Of a stretch of 64,000 nucleotides of DNA, positions 47,349 to 56,327 are shown one piece after another; within the stretch, counting starts at the first letter, position 1, and each line of letters opens with the position of its first letter. The notes beneath the pieces were generated by a model that had not been told where the DNA came from, made no database searches, and saw nothing but the letters and a program-made list of their open reading frames with translations. The stretch comes from Hephaestia caeni (GTDB lineage: Bacteria > Pseudomonadota > Alphaproteobacteria > Sphingomonadales > Sphingomonadaceae), in NCBI RefSeq assembly GCF_003550065.1, contig NZ_QXDC01000002.1, forward strand, positions 663,306 through 727,305. The letters run 5' to 3'. Made by a program: the position numbers and the translations under genes.

Positions 47349-47987
47349 ATGTTCGGACGCAAATCCCCCGACACACCCCCACGCGATCCGCTGATCGGCA
47401 AGCCCGGCAGCTATGGCATCCACCGCTACCTGCAGGGAGCGAGCAACCTGTTCGAGGAGAACCGACTGCTGAAGCTCGCCGTCATCGGCCTGTTCGGTAT
47501 CACGGCGGTGCTGGGCATGGTGATCTACACCTCCAACCAGAACACCCGGACGGTCATCGTCCCCTTCGGCGCGGGCGGCGACCTCTATGTCACGGGCGGC
47601 GAGCCGTCCGAGGCCTATCTGCGCTCGATGACTCGCAATGTCGTGTCGCTTTCGGGAACCTATTCAGCCTACTCGGCCGACCGGCAGTTCCAGGAACTGC
47701 TGAGCATCACGCATCCGTCCACCTACAACAGCCTGCGCGACAGCCTCAACCGGCTGCTCGACGAACTGGCCAACAACCCCACGCTCTCGATCGCGACCTA
47801 CATCCGTCCCGATCAGCCCGTGACCTGGGCCCGGACCGAGATACTCGTGCCGGTCGAGAAGGTCCGGGTGATCGGCGGCGTGATCCGCAAATTCCGGGGC
47901 AATCTGCGGATTCGCTACGTGATCGACAATGGCCGTTTCTGGCTGACCGCCCTTACCGAGGAAAATTTCGATGCGAACCCCCGTTAA
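47349..47987 (+). CDS. traE: Type IV conjugative transfer protein TraE
   Basis: VirB8-position protein of 212 aa. One N-terminal membrane helix (LAVIGLFGITAVLGMVIYTS) and a periplasmic domain (YLRSMTRNVVSLSGTYSAYS, GNLRIRYVIDNGRFWLTALT) are visible. It lies 8 bp after traL and overlaps traK by 17 bp. Part of the inner-membrane/periplasmic core. Confidence 0.9.
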   Translation: MFGRKSPDTPPRDPLIGKPGSYGIHRYLQGASNLFEENRLLKLAVIGLFGITAVLGMVIYTSNQNTRTVIVPFGAGGDLYVTGGEPSEAYLRSMTRNVVSLSGTYSAYSADRQFQELLSITHPSTYNSLRDSLNRLLDELANNPTLSIATYIRPDQPVTWARTEILVPVEKVRVIGGVIRKFRGNLRIRYVIDNGRFWLTALTEENFDANPR

Positions 47988-48729
47988 GCGGGCGTTGGCG
48001 CTCGCCCTCCTGGCCACGCCATTGCCCTCAATGGCGCAGACCGTCACCGCGCTGCCCGATCAAACCAGCACCATTCGCCTGTCCAATCGCGACATCAACC
48101 ATGTCGTCTGCGCGGGCGGCGAAATCGAGGACGTCAGGTTTTCGGCCGAAAAGGCGATCGCCGTCGAGCGTGCCGGATCGGACGCCTGGATCAAGTTCCT
48201 CGTTCGCGAGATCGACGATGCCGGGATGGTGACGCGCAGCTTCGTCACCGTACCGTCCGAATTCTTCATCACCTGCAACGGCGCGGTCTATGCGCTCTAT
48301 GCCGAGCCGTCGGACATTCCGGCGCAGACGGTGTTGCTCCAGCCCGGTGCTCCCCAGCGCGCCCGCGCCAATGAGGAACTGCTAGGGCCCCTGGTCGAAG
48401 AAGAACGGGCGGTCTCGATCACGCTCTCGATGCTCCAGGACCGGATCCCGGCGAGCTTCACCAGCGTCGCGCCGCGATCAGGTCCGATCCGGCTCCGGGC
48501 GCTGCCGGGCGCCACGCTGGAGGAACGACGCCGGATCGAGATCGACGGGTCCGGCCTCTCGGCATCGGAATATCTGGTCTCTGCCGCTGGCGGCGCGCAG
48601 CTCGACGAACGCGGTTTTCTCGACGGCGCGCTCGGCGCCAACATCTTCGCGATCACGCTCGACCGGGGCAATATCGAGGCCGGGGAAGCCGCGCGGCTGA
48701 TCGTCGTTCGCCGGGGAGCCGGGCAATGA
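47971..48729 (+). CDS. traK: Type-F secretin-like protein TraK
   Basis: Protein of 252 aa in the VirB9 position. The signal peptide MRTPVKRALALALLATPLPSMA is followed by beta-rich sequence with SNRDINHVVCAGGEIEDVRF, the recognisable TraK N-terminal motif. It forms the outer core with TraB and TraV. It overlaps traE and traB. Confidence 0.9.
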   Translation: MRTPVKRALALALLATPLPSMAQTVTALPDQTSTIRLSNRDINHVVCAGGEIEDVRFSAEKAIAVERAGSDAWIKFLVREIDDAGMVTRSFVTVPSEFFITCNGAVYALYAEPSDIPAQTVLLQPGAPQRARANEELLGPLVEEERAVSITLSMLQDRIPASFTSVAPRSGPIRLRALPGATLEERRRIEIDGSGLSASEYLVSAAGGAQLDERGFLDGALGANIFAITLDRGNIEAGEAARLIVVRRGAGQ

Positions 48730-50039
48730 GCGGCGGGGACTCTCGCGGCGGTCGCGGGCCCCGCGGGCGCGGTCCTGACGATCGCGCGGAGGAACTCGAC
48801 CTCGACGGCTATGAGGCGGACCGCCCTCGTTCTGGCGAGAATACGCGCGGCCCCGCGCTGCTCGATCTCAAGACGCGGTGGCAAACGCTGACCGCACGCC
48901 AGCAGCTGCGCTTAAGGCAGCTTGGCGTCGCCGGCGCGATCGGCGTGCTGGGGCTCGGCCTCTATACGGCGAGCGGCAACAAGACCGAGCAGGCCGCGCC
49001 ATCGCCCAGCTCGAAGCTCGACATGGGCGCGGGGCTTCGCGGCGACAGCCTCGAGGTCAAGCTGCGCGGCGACCTCCAGAAGATCCTCGACGGACAGCAA
49101 TTGCTCGGCGATCGCGTCACCGCCATCGAGGAAGGCAAGGTCGTGCCCGGCGCCGGCACGCCGCCCCATGCGCTCGACGGCGATCTGCCTCCGGCAATAC
49201 CCGGCTCGGTTCCCGATTTTCCCGAACCGCCCGCGACCGGTGACATCGATCCGTCCGTCGCGAAGCCGCCCTCACCGCCTGCCGCGCCGCCCGCGCCTCC
49301 GGCCCCGCCGGTCGAGAAGACCGTGGGCGCGATCGGCGCCGCGACCAGCCCGGTCGCGGCCGCCGATGGGGCACAGGCCGCTAAAAAAAAGACGCGGACC
49401 ATCTATTTGCCACCTGGTTTCATGAAGGCGCGGCTCCTCACCGGGATCGATGCGCTGGCGAGCCGGGATGCGACCAACAATCCCGAACCATTGATCGCGC
49501 GGGTGCAAGCCCCCGCCGTCCTGCCCAATGACGTCAAAGCCAACCTCGCCGGCTGCTTCGTCATCGGCAACGCCACCGGGTCGCTCGCGAAGGAACGGGT
49601 CGAGGTCCAGTTGGTCAGCCTCTCCTGCGTCGATTTCGACGAACGCTCGGTCGTCGACCAGCCCATCAAGGGCTTCTTCGTCGACGCCGACGGCAAGAAG
49701 GGCCTCTCCGGCAAGGTCGTCACCCGCGCCGGGGCTGCGCTCGCCCGCGCGTTCATCGCCGGCACCATCACCGGGGTCGCCGATACGGTCCAGAACACCG
49801 TCGGTGACGTCTCGACCTCGGCGCTGGGTTCGGTGCGCACGCTCGATGCGGGCGACGCCGCACAGGCCGGCATCGCCGGCGGCCTGTCGCGATCGTCCGA
49901 GAAGCTCACGGATTTCTATCTCGATCTCGCGCGTCAGGCGGGGCCGATCGTCGAGGTCGGCGCGGCGAAGGACGTCGTGGTCGTGATTCAGGAGGGCGTC
50001 ACCCTCGAAATCAAGCCGACCGCCGGGAGCAAATTCTGA
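48726..50039 (+). CDS. traB: Conjugal transfer protein TraB (VirB10-like)
   Basis: Protein of 437 aa spanning the envelope. A basic/acidic cytoplasmic start leads to one membrane helix near residue 70 (LGVAGAIGVLGLGLYTAS), a coiled stretch, and a Pro/Ala-rich periplasmic linker (about 165-200). The C-terminal TrbI/VirB10-like barrel follows (YLPPGFMKARLLTGIDALAS, LAGCFVIGNATGSLAKERVE). All expected regions are present. Confidence 0.93.
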   Translation: MSGGDSRGGRGPRGRGPDDRAEELDLDGYEADRPRSGENTRGPALLDLKTRWQTLTARQQLRLRQLGVAGAIGVLGLGLYTASGNKTEQAAPSPSSKLDMGAGLRGDSLEVKLRGDLQKILDGQQLLGDRVTAIEEGKVVPGAGTPPHALDGDLPPAIPGSVPDFPEPPATGDIDPSVAKPPSPPAAPPAPPAPPVEKTVGAIGAATSPVAAADGAQAAKKKTRTIYLPPGFMKARLLTGIDALASRDATNNPEPLIARVQAPAVLPNDVKANLAGCFVIGNATGSLAKERVEVQLVSLSCVDFDERSVVDQPIKGFFVDADGKKGLSGKVVTRAGAALARAFIAGTITGVADTVQNTVGDVSTSALGSVRTLDAGDAAQAGIAGGLSRSSEKLTDFYLDLARQAGPIVEVGAAKDVVVVIQEGVTLEIKPTAGSKF

Positions 50040-50677
50040 TGCGCCGGCTCCTCATCCAACAGGGAGTATCGCCCATGCGGCCTCTATCGCCCGCGCGCCG
50101 ATCGCGCGCCCTCTCCCGGCTTCTTCCGGTCTGCGCCGCCTTCATGCTGAGCGGCTGCGCCACGCTGGGTTCGGTCATGTCGCCCTATAGCGAGAAGTTC
50201 AGCTGCAAGAACGACGATCATGGCCAATGCATCCATCCTGAGAAAGCCTATGCCGATGCCGTTGCGGGCGTCGCATCGAAGTCCGATCCGGCGGTCACCA
50301 GGGACAGGAAACTGCTCAAGGACGGCAAGTCCGCACGCAGTTCGGGCGGATCAGGCTCTGGCAAAGCGGCATCGGGCGCCTTCGCCGGTTATCGCGACAG
50401 CGTCTATCGCGAGCTGCAGGGGCTGATCGAGCAGCCGGTCACGCCGATGCTCAAGCCCCCGCGTTCGGTCCGCACGCTGATCCTGCCCTATGCCGACCGG
50501 CAGCGTCCCGACCGGCTCTACATGCCGCGCTATGTCTATTCGCTGGTCGAGCGCCCGCAATGGGTGGTCGGCGACTATCTTGTCGCCCCGGTTTCGCCCG
50601 CGTCCCGCGTGAACGTGCTCGAACAGGTCCGGGACCACCTCGACGATGGCCAGAATGAAGTGGGCCCCCGGCCATGA
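50039..50677 (+). CDS. traV: Outer-core lipoprotein TraV
   Basis: Lipoprotein of 212 aa (or 200 aa from ATG 50075, which has a GGGAG site and may be the true start). The lipobox is in AAFMLSGCATLGSVMSPYS, and FSCKNDDHGQCIHPEKAYAD is the TraV Cys motif. A Ser/Gly linker and a C-terminal region seen in other TraV proteins (RTLILPYADRQRPDRLYMPR) follow. It anchors the TraB/TraK outer core. It overlaps traB by 1 bp and traC by 4 bp. Confidence 0.9.
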   Translation: MRRLLIQQGVSPMRPLSPARRSRALSRLLPVCAAFMLSGCATLGSVMSPYSEKFSCKNDDHGQCIHPEKAYADAVAGVASKSDPAVTRDRKLLKDGKSARSSGGSGSGKAASGAFAGYRDSVYRELQGLIEQPVTPMLKPPRSVRTLILPYADRQRPDRLYMPRYVYSLVERPQWVVGDYLVAPVSPASRVNVLEQVRDHLDDGQNEVGPRP

Positions 50678-53190
50678 CCAGCTATCAATCGGGCATGACG
50701 CTGGCGCGGCTGCGCCGCAGCGTCGAGCGCGACAGCTATTCCGACTTCCTGCCGCTCGCTGCCTGGGTCGAGGAAGAACAGGCATTCCTCACCATCGACG
50801 ACGGCTGGGGATATAGCTGGGAGCTGGTCCCCTCCCCCTATATGTTCGCCCATGTCCATGAGGCGCTGCTGGGGCTGCTCAACGTCAATTTTCCCGAAGG
50901 CACGATCCTCCAGCTCCAGAGTTTCGCCGACCCGCTGATCGACGATGCGCTCGACGCCTTTCTCGACCTCAAGACACGGCCCGATCCGCTCATCCAGGCC
51001 TCGGCCCGGCGCACCTTCGACTATCTGCGCGCCGGCACCATGGGCTTGAAGGCCCTGCATGGCATCCCGATCCGCGATTTCCGCGCATTCCTGTCGGTCA
51101 AGACGCGCGCGCCGATGGACAGCGACCTGCGCCGCCAGATCGAGGAGCAGCTCGCCAAGCTCGGCATCCGCCCGATGGCGCCGAGCGAGATCATCTCGCT
51201 CTACCGGCGCATTTTCAACGGCGTTCATGCGCCCGCGCCCGGCGTCTTCACCCAGACCGCCGACGTGCCGCTGCGCCGCCAGATCATCGATGCCGGGCCG
51301 GCGCTCCGCTTCGACGGGCCGGAAGTATATCTGGGCAACCAGGTGGCGCGCTGTCTGACGCCCAAGTCGCCGCCGCGGCGGATCACCGCCGAACGTGCCA
51401 ATCGTCTCACCGGCGGCATGCGCGGGTCGTCCGAGGACAGCGACCAGATCGGCGGGCCGTTCCTCTATACGCTCAATGTCCTCTTCGATCACTCGGCCTT
51501 CGAGATCCACAAGCGCGCGCAGATTCTCTCGGCGCAGAAGGCGGCGGGGTCCTTCGCGGTCGAGGTCGGCAAGCAGATCGAAGAGATCGGGTGGATCCTG
51601 GACGAGGCCGGAAACACCCGGTTCGTCTCGGTAATCCCCACCATGTGGGTGTTTGGCCGCGACCGCCATCAGGCCCGCGAGATGGCGGCGCGCGCCAAGC
51701 GGCTGTGGGAGAGCGAACCGCTGCCGTGGATGGTCCAGGAGGAATCCTACCTCAACCCGATCCTGCTGGCGGCAAGCCTGCCCTTCGGCCTGTACCCCGA
51801 GCGACGCACGATCGGTATGCTGCAGCGCGATTTCCGCGTGCCGGTGCGCGCGGGCGTGCTGATGTCGCCGATCCAAACCGATTTCCGGGGCGGCGGGCGG
51901 CCGGCGCTGCTCTATACGGGCCGCAAGGGGCAGCTCATCACGCTCGACCTCTTCGATCCGCGTATCAACAACTACAACTTCATCGTCTCGGCGGAATCGG
52001 GCGCGGGCAAGAGCTTCCTGCTCAATAACCTGTGCCAGCAGTATTTCGCGCAGAACGCGCTCATCCGCATCATCGACATCGGCGGCAGCTACAAGAAACT
52101 CTGCACGCTCTGCTCGGGCCGTTACATCGATCTGGGCGAAGAGCATCTCGTCCTCAATCCGTTCGACCTGGGGCTCGCTCTCGACGGCGACGATCGAGAG
52201 TCCGCGATCTCGATGGCGGTGTCGATCGTCGCGGAGATGGCCAACGCCGGGACGCGCAAGCCCGTCACGACGTCCGAATGGAACCTGCTCAAGTCCGCCG
52301 TGCAATGGGCGATCGAGAGCGGCCGCGCGGAAGCCGGGATCGATGCGGTGCGCGAATGGCTCGGCTCCTATCCGGCCAACACCGTCTCCGATCTCGACCG
52401 GGTCGACCACCTCGTGCCCACGGCGCGCGAATTGGCCTTCAACCTGCGTGATTTCGGGTCGGACGGAGCCTACGGCCATTATTTCAACGGTCCCAGCACG
52501 TTCGACATCTCGAACGATGAATTCGTGGTGCTCGAACTCGAGCGCCTGAAGGCCATGCCTGACCTGTTCAACGTGGTCGTCATGGTGGTGATCAACGCGG
52601 TAACGCAGGAACTCTACCTGTCCGCCCGTGATCGCCCCCGCTTCGTGCTGTGCGATGAAGCCGCGCAGTTCATGACCCGCGAAGAGGGCCAGGACCTGTC
52701 GCGCCTCGCCGAGGCGATCAGCCAGGGCTATCGCCGCGCCCGAAAATATCGCGGCAGCTTCGGCATCATTCTCCAGAGCATGAACGATCTGCTGCTGTTC
52801 GGCGGCACGGGACAGGTGATCCTGGAAAATGCCGCGACGCGCTTCCTCCTGCAGGGATCGACCTATGACAAGGCGGTCGAAAACAAGATCCTCGACTATT
52901 CGGGTTTCGTCCTCGACCTCCTGAAATCGGTCCGCAACAACAAACCGAACTATTCGGAAGTCTTCATCGACAGCCCGCTTGGCCTCGGCATCGCCCGGCT
53001 CGTCGTCGATCCGTTCAGCTACTGGATCAACACCTCCGCGCCCGAAGACGTGGCCGCGTTCGAGGCGCTGGTCCGCGCCGGACGCTCGCCGCTCGAAGCG
53101 GTGTGCGATCTCGCCGGCGTCGATCCCGCCGGGATAATCGGCACGTCCTTCGATGACGCAGCGCCGCTGAAGCGGAGTGCGCTGTCATGA
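50674..53190 (+). CDS. traC: Type IV secretion ATPase TraC (VirB4 family)
   Basis: Cytoplasmic ATPase of 838 aa powering pilus assembly. Walker A lies in VSAESGAGKSFLLNNL at about residue 440, Walker B in RFVLCDEAAQFM at about 655, and the late GIILQSMNDLLLFGG is the expected Q-containing motif. The N-terminal TraC domain (YSDFLPLAAWVEEEQAFLTI) is complete. Length matches F TraC (about 875 aa). It overlaps traV and the following small ORF. Confidence 0.95.
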   Translation: MTSYQSGMTLARLRRSVERDSYSDFLPLAAWVEEEQAFLTIDDGWGYSWELVPSPYMFAHVHEALLGLLNVNFPEGTILQLQSFADPLIDDALDAFLDLKTRPDPLIQASARRTFDYLRAGTMGLKALHGIPIRDFRAFLSVKTRAPMDSDLRRQIEEQLAKLGIRPMAPSEIISLYRRIFNGVHAPAPGVFTQTADVPLRRQIIDAGPALRFDGPEVYLGNQVARCLTPKSPPRRITAERANRLTGGMRGSSEDSDQIGGPFLYTLNVLFDHSAFEIHKRAQILSAQKAAGSFAVEVGKQIEEIGWILDEAGNTRFVSVIPTMWVFGRDRHQAREMAARAKRLWESEPLPWMVQEESYLNPILLAASLPFGLYPERRTIGMLQRDFRVPVRAGVLMSPIQTDFRGGGRPALLYTGRKGQLITLDLFDPRINNYNFIVSAESGAGKSFLLNNLCQQYFAQNALIRIIDIGGSYKKLCTLCSGRYIDLGEEHLVLNPFDLGLALDGDDRESAISMAVSIVAEMANAGTRKPVTTSEWNLLKSAVQWAIESGRAEAGIDAVREWLGSYPANTVSDLDRVDHLVPTARELAFNLRDFGSDGAYGHYFNGPSTFDISNDEFVVLELERLKAMPDLFNVVVMVVINAVTQELYLSARDRPRFVLCDEAAQFMTREEGQDLSRLAEAISQGYRRARKYRGSFGIILQSMNDLLLFGGTGQVILENAATRFLLQGSTYDKAVENKILDYSGFVLDLLKSVRNNKPNYSEVFIDSPLGLGIARLVVDPFSYWINTSAPEDVAAFEALVRAGRSPLEAVCDLAGVDPAGIIGTSFDDAAPLKRSALS

Positions 53191-53513
53191 CGCGGCGCTC
53201 CCCCTCCCCCGACCAGTTGCCACTCCGGCTCGTGGAGAGCCCGGATGAGGATATCGAGCGGATCATCGAGGCGCGCGTCGCCGCACGGGCGGAAGCCGAC
53301 GCATTGCGCTGGCGCTTCCGCCTGGTGGTCATCGAATCCGTGATGATCGCATCGCTCGTGCTCGCGGCCGGGCTGGTGCTCGAACAGCCCGCCGGCATCG
53401 TTCTTCGCGGCGCGGCGATCGTTGGCGGCGGCTGTTTCCTGACCGGGCTCATCCTCATCGGCCTGACCGGGGCCGCGGGCCGCTTGCTCGCAAAACTCAG
53501 GAGGAAAAGATGA
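53187..53513 (+). CDS. Unknown small membrane protein A of the traC-traW interval
   Basis: Protein of 108 aa. A charged N-terminal 45 residues with a helical DEDIERIIEARVAARAEAD precedes two hydrophobic helices (LVVIESVMIASLVLAAGLVL and the AAIVGGGCFLTGLILIGLTG region) and a basic end. There is no family I recognise. The start overlaps the traC stop by 4 bp and its end overlaps the next gene by 4 bp, so coupled expression with the T4SS is likely. F has trbI here, which this does not resemble. Confidence 0.75.
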   Translation: MTRRSPSPDQLPLRLVESPDEDIERIIEARVAARAEADALRWRFRLVVIESVMIASLVLAAGLVLEQPAGIVLRGAAIVGGGCFLTGLILIGLTGAAGRLLAKLRRKR

Positions 53514-53920
53514 TGCTGGACATACTCCCGCCCAGTGGCGGCAATGAGCGCCTGACCCTCGTCGTGCGCAGGCCGGACGAATCCCTTCACGACTACCTGG
53601 TCCGCTGCCAGTGGGAACTGGGCGACCGGGTCCGGTTCCTCGCGTCCGTTCGCGATGCGCAATGGACCATCCTGGAAAGCGAGCGCCAGCGCTGGCGGCG
53701 GCATGCTCTCCTGCTGACCTTCACCGGGCCGGTCATCGCCGCCCTGGCCTATGCCGGCCTAGGGTTGTGCGGGGCCGCAGACAGCGTGCCCGTGCCGCTC
53801 GTGGCCGGGCTGATCGCCTGTGCCGGACTCACCGGCGCCGCGCTGGCGATCGGCATCGCCCGCATCATCGACAGCATCCCGAATTGGCTGGTCACGCGGA
53901 GGGCACGCAGATGGGCATGA
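53510..53920 (+). CDS. Unknown small membrane protein B of the traC-traW interval
   Basis: Protein of 136 aa with a strong AGGAGG site. A cytoplasmic-looking first half (LTLVVRRPDESLHDYLVRCQ, then WELGDRVRFLASVRDAQWT) is followed by two hydrophobic helices (LLLTFTGPVIAALAYAGLGL and PLVAGLIACAGLTGAALAIG) and a short basic tail. Same topology as protein A. No known family. Overlaps its neighbours by 4 and 10 bp. Confidence 0.75.
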   Translation: MMLDILPPSGGNERLTLVVRRPDESLHDYLVRCQWELGDRVRFLASVRDAQWTILESERQRWRRHALLLTFTGPVIAALAYAGLGLCGAADSVPVPLVAGLIACAGLTGAALAIGIARIIDSIPNWLVTRRARRWA

Positions 53921-54426
53921 ACGGCAGCTTCTCCGGATCGCCCGACCCGTCGTCGATCCGCCCGCTGGTCGGCGACATGATCCGCTGGCTTGCCCGGCAG
54001 ATCGACGGCGGGATCGACGAAATCCCTCCTCGTCCCGGAAAACGGCCGGAGGATCTTTTGGTCCGTCCAGGGATGGCGCCGCGCCTGCCGGGCGAGACGC
54101 AGGAAGCCTATGTCGAACGCCTGCATCGCTCGAATGAAGCCGTGCTCCTGATCATGGCCCGCGCCGCGCTTGCCATGGAATATACGTCCGGTCGGGACGA
54201 GAGGATCGCGGCTCTGCGCTTTCGGCAGATCGTGGGCCTCGAAGCGGCGGCGGCCTCGATCATCGTCGGCCTGTTCCTGCTCGTCCCGGAAATGCCCCTG
54301 TTCATGCGGGCGGCCATTATTGTCCTGACGCCGATCGCGCTTGTGCGGGGAGGACTTTGGTTCCTGCACCGCGCGTCGAGGATGGCAAATGCCCTCGCCC
54401 GACATGCCGAAAGGTGGGGCCGATGA
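53911..54426 (+). CDS. Unknown small membrane protein C of the traC-traW interval
   Basis: Protein of 171 aa. The N-terminus MGMNGSFSGSPDPSSIRPLVG is nearly repeated at the start of the next protein. A Pro/Arg-rich stretch (EIPPRPGKRPEDLLVRPGMA) leads to two hydrophobic segments (VGLEAAAASIIVGLFLLVPE and the AAIIVLTPIALVRGGLWFL region) and a basic end. ATG at 53911 or 53917 could be used. Unknown function, probably a conjugation accessory by context. Confidence 0.72.
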   Translation: MGMNGSFSGSPDPSSIRPLVGDMIRWLARQIDGGIDEIPPRPGKRPEDLLVRPGMAPRLPGETQEAYVERLHRSNEAVLLIMARAALAMEYTSGRDERIAALRFRQIVGLEAAAASIIVGLFLLVPEMPLFMRAAIIVLTPIALVRGGLWFLHRASRMANALARHAERWGR

Positions 54427-54659
54427 ACGGCATCTTCTCCGGCGCGCCTTGTCCGTCATCCATTCGCCTGCTGGTCGGCACGCATCTGCTGATGATCCTC
54501 CAGTCTTCGCTGGTGCTCTGGTCGGCCCCCGACCTCGGCGGCAGCCAGGCGCTGATCTGGCTCACGCTGTTCCTGGGCGTCACCGCGTTCATCTGCGCGG
54601 TCTGCGGCGAGAGTCGCACGCCTGCCGTTCCCTGGAGGGAGCGCCGCCGTGGTCGATAG
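54423..54659 (+). CDS. Unknown small membrane protein D, shares N-terminal motif with C
   Basis: Protein of 78 aa. MNGIFSGAPCPSSIRLLVG matches the start of protein C in 13 or so of 19 positions. Two hydrophobic segments follow (HLLMILQSSLVLWSAP and ALIWLTLFLGVTAFICAVCG) and a basic end. Start overlaps protein C by 4 bp and it overlaps traW by 11 bp. The shared start suggests duplication or a common targeting or docking signal. Confidence 0.72.
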   Translation: MNGIFSGAPCPSSIRLLVGTHLLMILQSSLVLWSAPDLGGSQALIWLTLFLGVTAFICAVCGESRTPAVPWRERRRGR

Positions 54660-55314
54660 ACGTGTCCCCCAAGGCTGGCATGTCGTCGCCATCCAGTCCA
54701 CGCTCATCGCCGGGTGTCTGGCCGGCGCGCTGATCGTCGCGGGGGTGGCCCACGCCGAGACATCGACCATCGGGCGCACCTGGCTGATCGCCGAGCCCGA
54801 CGCGATGGCCGAGATCGAGGCGCGCGCCGCAAAGCAGCCGCCCAATATGGCGGAAAAGTTCGGACCGCGTTCGGGCTGGAGCGCATTGAAAGGCGCGACG
54901 CTCGGTGTCGCGCGCCAGACCCAGGTTCGCAGCGTTGTGCCGTTCTACACGCTCGATCAGGAAATCCGGCTGCCGGACGGCAAGCTGCTCTATCCGGCGG
55001 GCTTCACCTTCAACCCGCTGACCTATGTGTCGCTGCCGCAGAAGCTGGTGGTCGTGCATCCCCGCGATCTGGGCTGGGCGCTGAAGACCGCCGCGCTCAC
55101 CGACTGGATCATCCTCACCGGCGGTGGGGACGCAAAGGACGATGCGCTCTCGCTTGGCGAGAAGCACGGCCGCGCCCTCTTCATTCTCGAGGAGCGCGTG
55201 AAGGAGCGGTTGGGCCTCACCGTCGCGCCCGTGATCGTCCGGCAGGTCGGCCAGAAGCTGGAGCTGACAGAGGTGCGCGCCGATCGCACTCCCGTACGAA
55301 AGGCCATCCCATGA
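54649..55314 (+). CDS. traW: Conjugal transfer protein TraW
   Basis: Periplasmic pilus-assembly protein of 221 aa. GTG 54649 has TGGAGGGA upstream. An N-terminal hydrophobic segment ends at GVAHAETSTIG. The body shows the TraW features GRTWLIAEPDAMAEIEARA, PFYTLDQEIRLPDGKLLYPA and GRALFILEERVKERLGL. It acts with TraU and TrbC in pilus assembly. The start overlaps protein D and the gene ends 4 bp into traU. Confidence 0.92.
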   Translation: MVDRRVPQGWHVVAIQSTLIAGCLAGALIVAGVAHAETSTIGRTWLIAEPDAMAEIEARAAKQPPNMAEKFGPRSGWSALKGATLGVARQTQVRSVVPFYTLDQEIRLPDGKLLYPAGFTFNPLTYVSLPQKLVVVHPRDLGWALKTAALTDWIILTGGGDAKDDALSLGEKHGRALFILEERVKERLGLTVAPVIVRQVGQKLELTEVRADRTPVRKAIP

Positions 55315-56327
55315 GTCGGCTCATCTCGATGCTGCGCACCGGCGCGGCGGCCCTCGCTCTGGCGCTCGTCGCGCCCGCCACGCCTGCGCATGCCTCCAAA
55401 TGCGAGGCGGGCACGGTGTTCAATCCGATCACCAAGGTGCGCTGGAACTGCATCTTCCCGATCACGATCGGGGGCGTGCGGGTGGGCTCCTACGATAAGC
55501 TCGACAAGGAACTGGACGCCCAGTCGGCCTCCAAACCGCTCTGCGCCTGCCGCAAGGGTGCGACCTTCTGGTTCGGGGTCAAGGTTTCGTTCTGGAGCCC
55601 GAACCGCATGATCGATGTCGTGACCGAGCCGGGCTGCATGATGGCGCTCGGCGTCGATCTCATGCCGACCGGCGGCAAGCTCCAGGGCAGCCAGTCGTCG
55701 ATCTCCGACGGCACCAACACCCGCAAGATGTTCGCGCAGGCGCACTACTACATCAGCCCGGTCTGGAAGATGCTCGACATGTTCACCGACCTGCCGTGCA
55801 TCGAAGATGACGGGTTCGACGTCGCGATGATCACCGAGGTTCTGCCGACCTGGCAGTCGGGGACGCTCGGCGCGATCATCCAGCCCGAAGGCATATTGTT
55901 CGGCAATCCGGCGGCGGGTCTTGCCTGCATGGCCGACAGCGCCGCGGCGGCCGCTGGCAAGGTCATTGACCCTCTATTCTGGTGCATGGGGTCCTGGGGC
56001 GCGACCTATCCGGTCGCCGGCGATATTCATTTTGGCGATAGCGTCGAGGCCTGGGCCGGGCTCGCCGCGCGCTCGACCTTCATGATGGGCAGGCTGGGCG
56101 CTCTCACGATCCATTCGGCGGACGGCTGCTCGTTCAAGGCGCAGCCGATCTGGACCAAGTCCCGCTACAAGCTCCAGATCATGGAGCCGGTCAAGGGCGG
56201 TAAGTGCGTCAATATCGGGCGGCCCGGCGCGCTCTGGACATCGGGCAAGCACGCGCCGGGCAAGGACAATGCCCAATTCATGTTGTTCGAGAAGGCGATC
56301 TGCTGCGCGGGGATTTCCACGCCATGA
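55311..56327 (+). CDS. traU: Conjugal transfer pilus assembly protein TraU
   Basis: Periplasmic Cys-rich protein of 338 aa, close to F TraU (330). Signal peptide MSRLISMLRTGAAALALALV, then KVRWNCIFPITIGGVRVGSY, CACRKGATFWFGVKVSFWSP and the C-terminal FMLFEKAICCAGIS. Many paired Cys need disulfide formation, which fits the CxxC proteins of the operon. Overlaps traW by 4 bp. Confidence 0.94.
   Translation: MSRLISMLRTGAAALALALVAPATPAHASKCEAGTVFNPITKVRWNCIFPITIGGVRVGSYDKLDKELDAQSASKPLCACRKGATFWFGVKVSFWSPNRMIDVVTEPGCMMALGVDLMPTGGKLQGSQSSISDGTNTRKMFAQAHYYISPVWKMLDMFTDLPCIEDDGFDVAMITEVLPTWQSGTLGAIIQPEGILFGNPAAGLACMADSAAAAAGKVIDPLFWCMGSWGATYPVAGDIHFGDSVEAWAGLAARSTFMMGRLGALTIHSADGCSFKAQPIWTKSRYKLQIMEPVKGGKCVNIGRPGALWTSGKHAPGKDNAQFMLFEKAICCAGISTP

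Noticed and set aside
50575..52479. A 634-codon minus-strand frame opposite traC
   Set aside because: Antisense to the Walker-motif-bearing traC in a co-directional operon. No start signal or domain.
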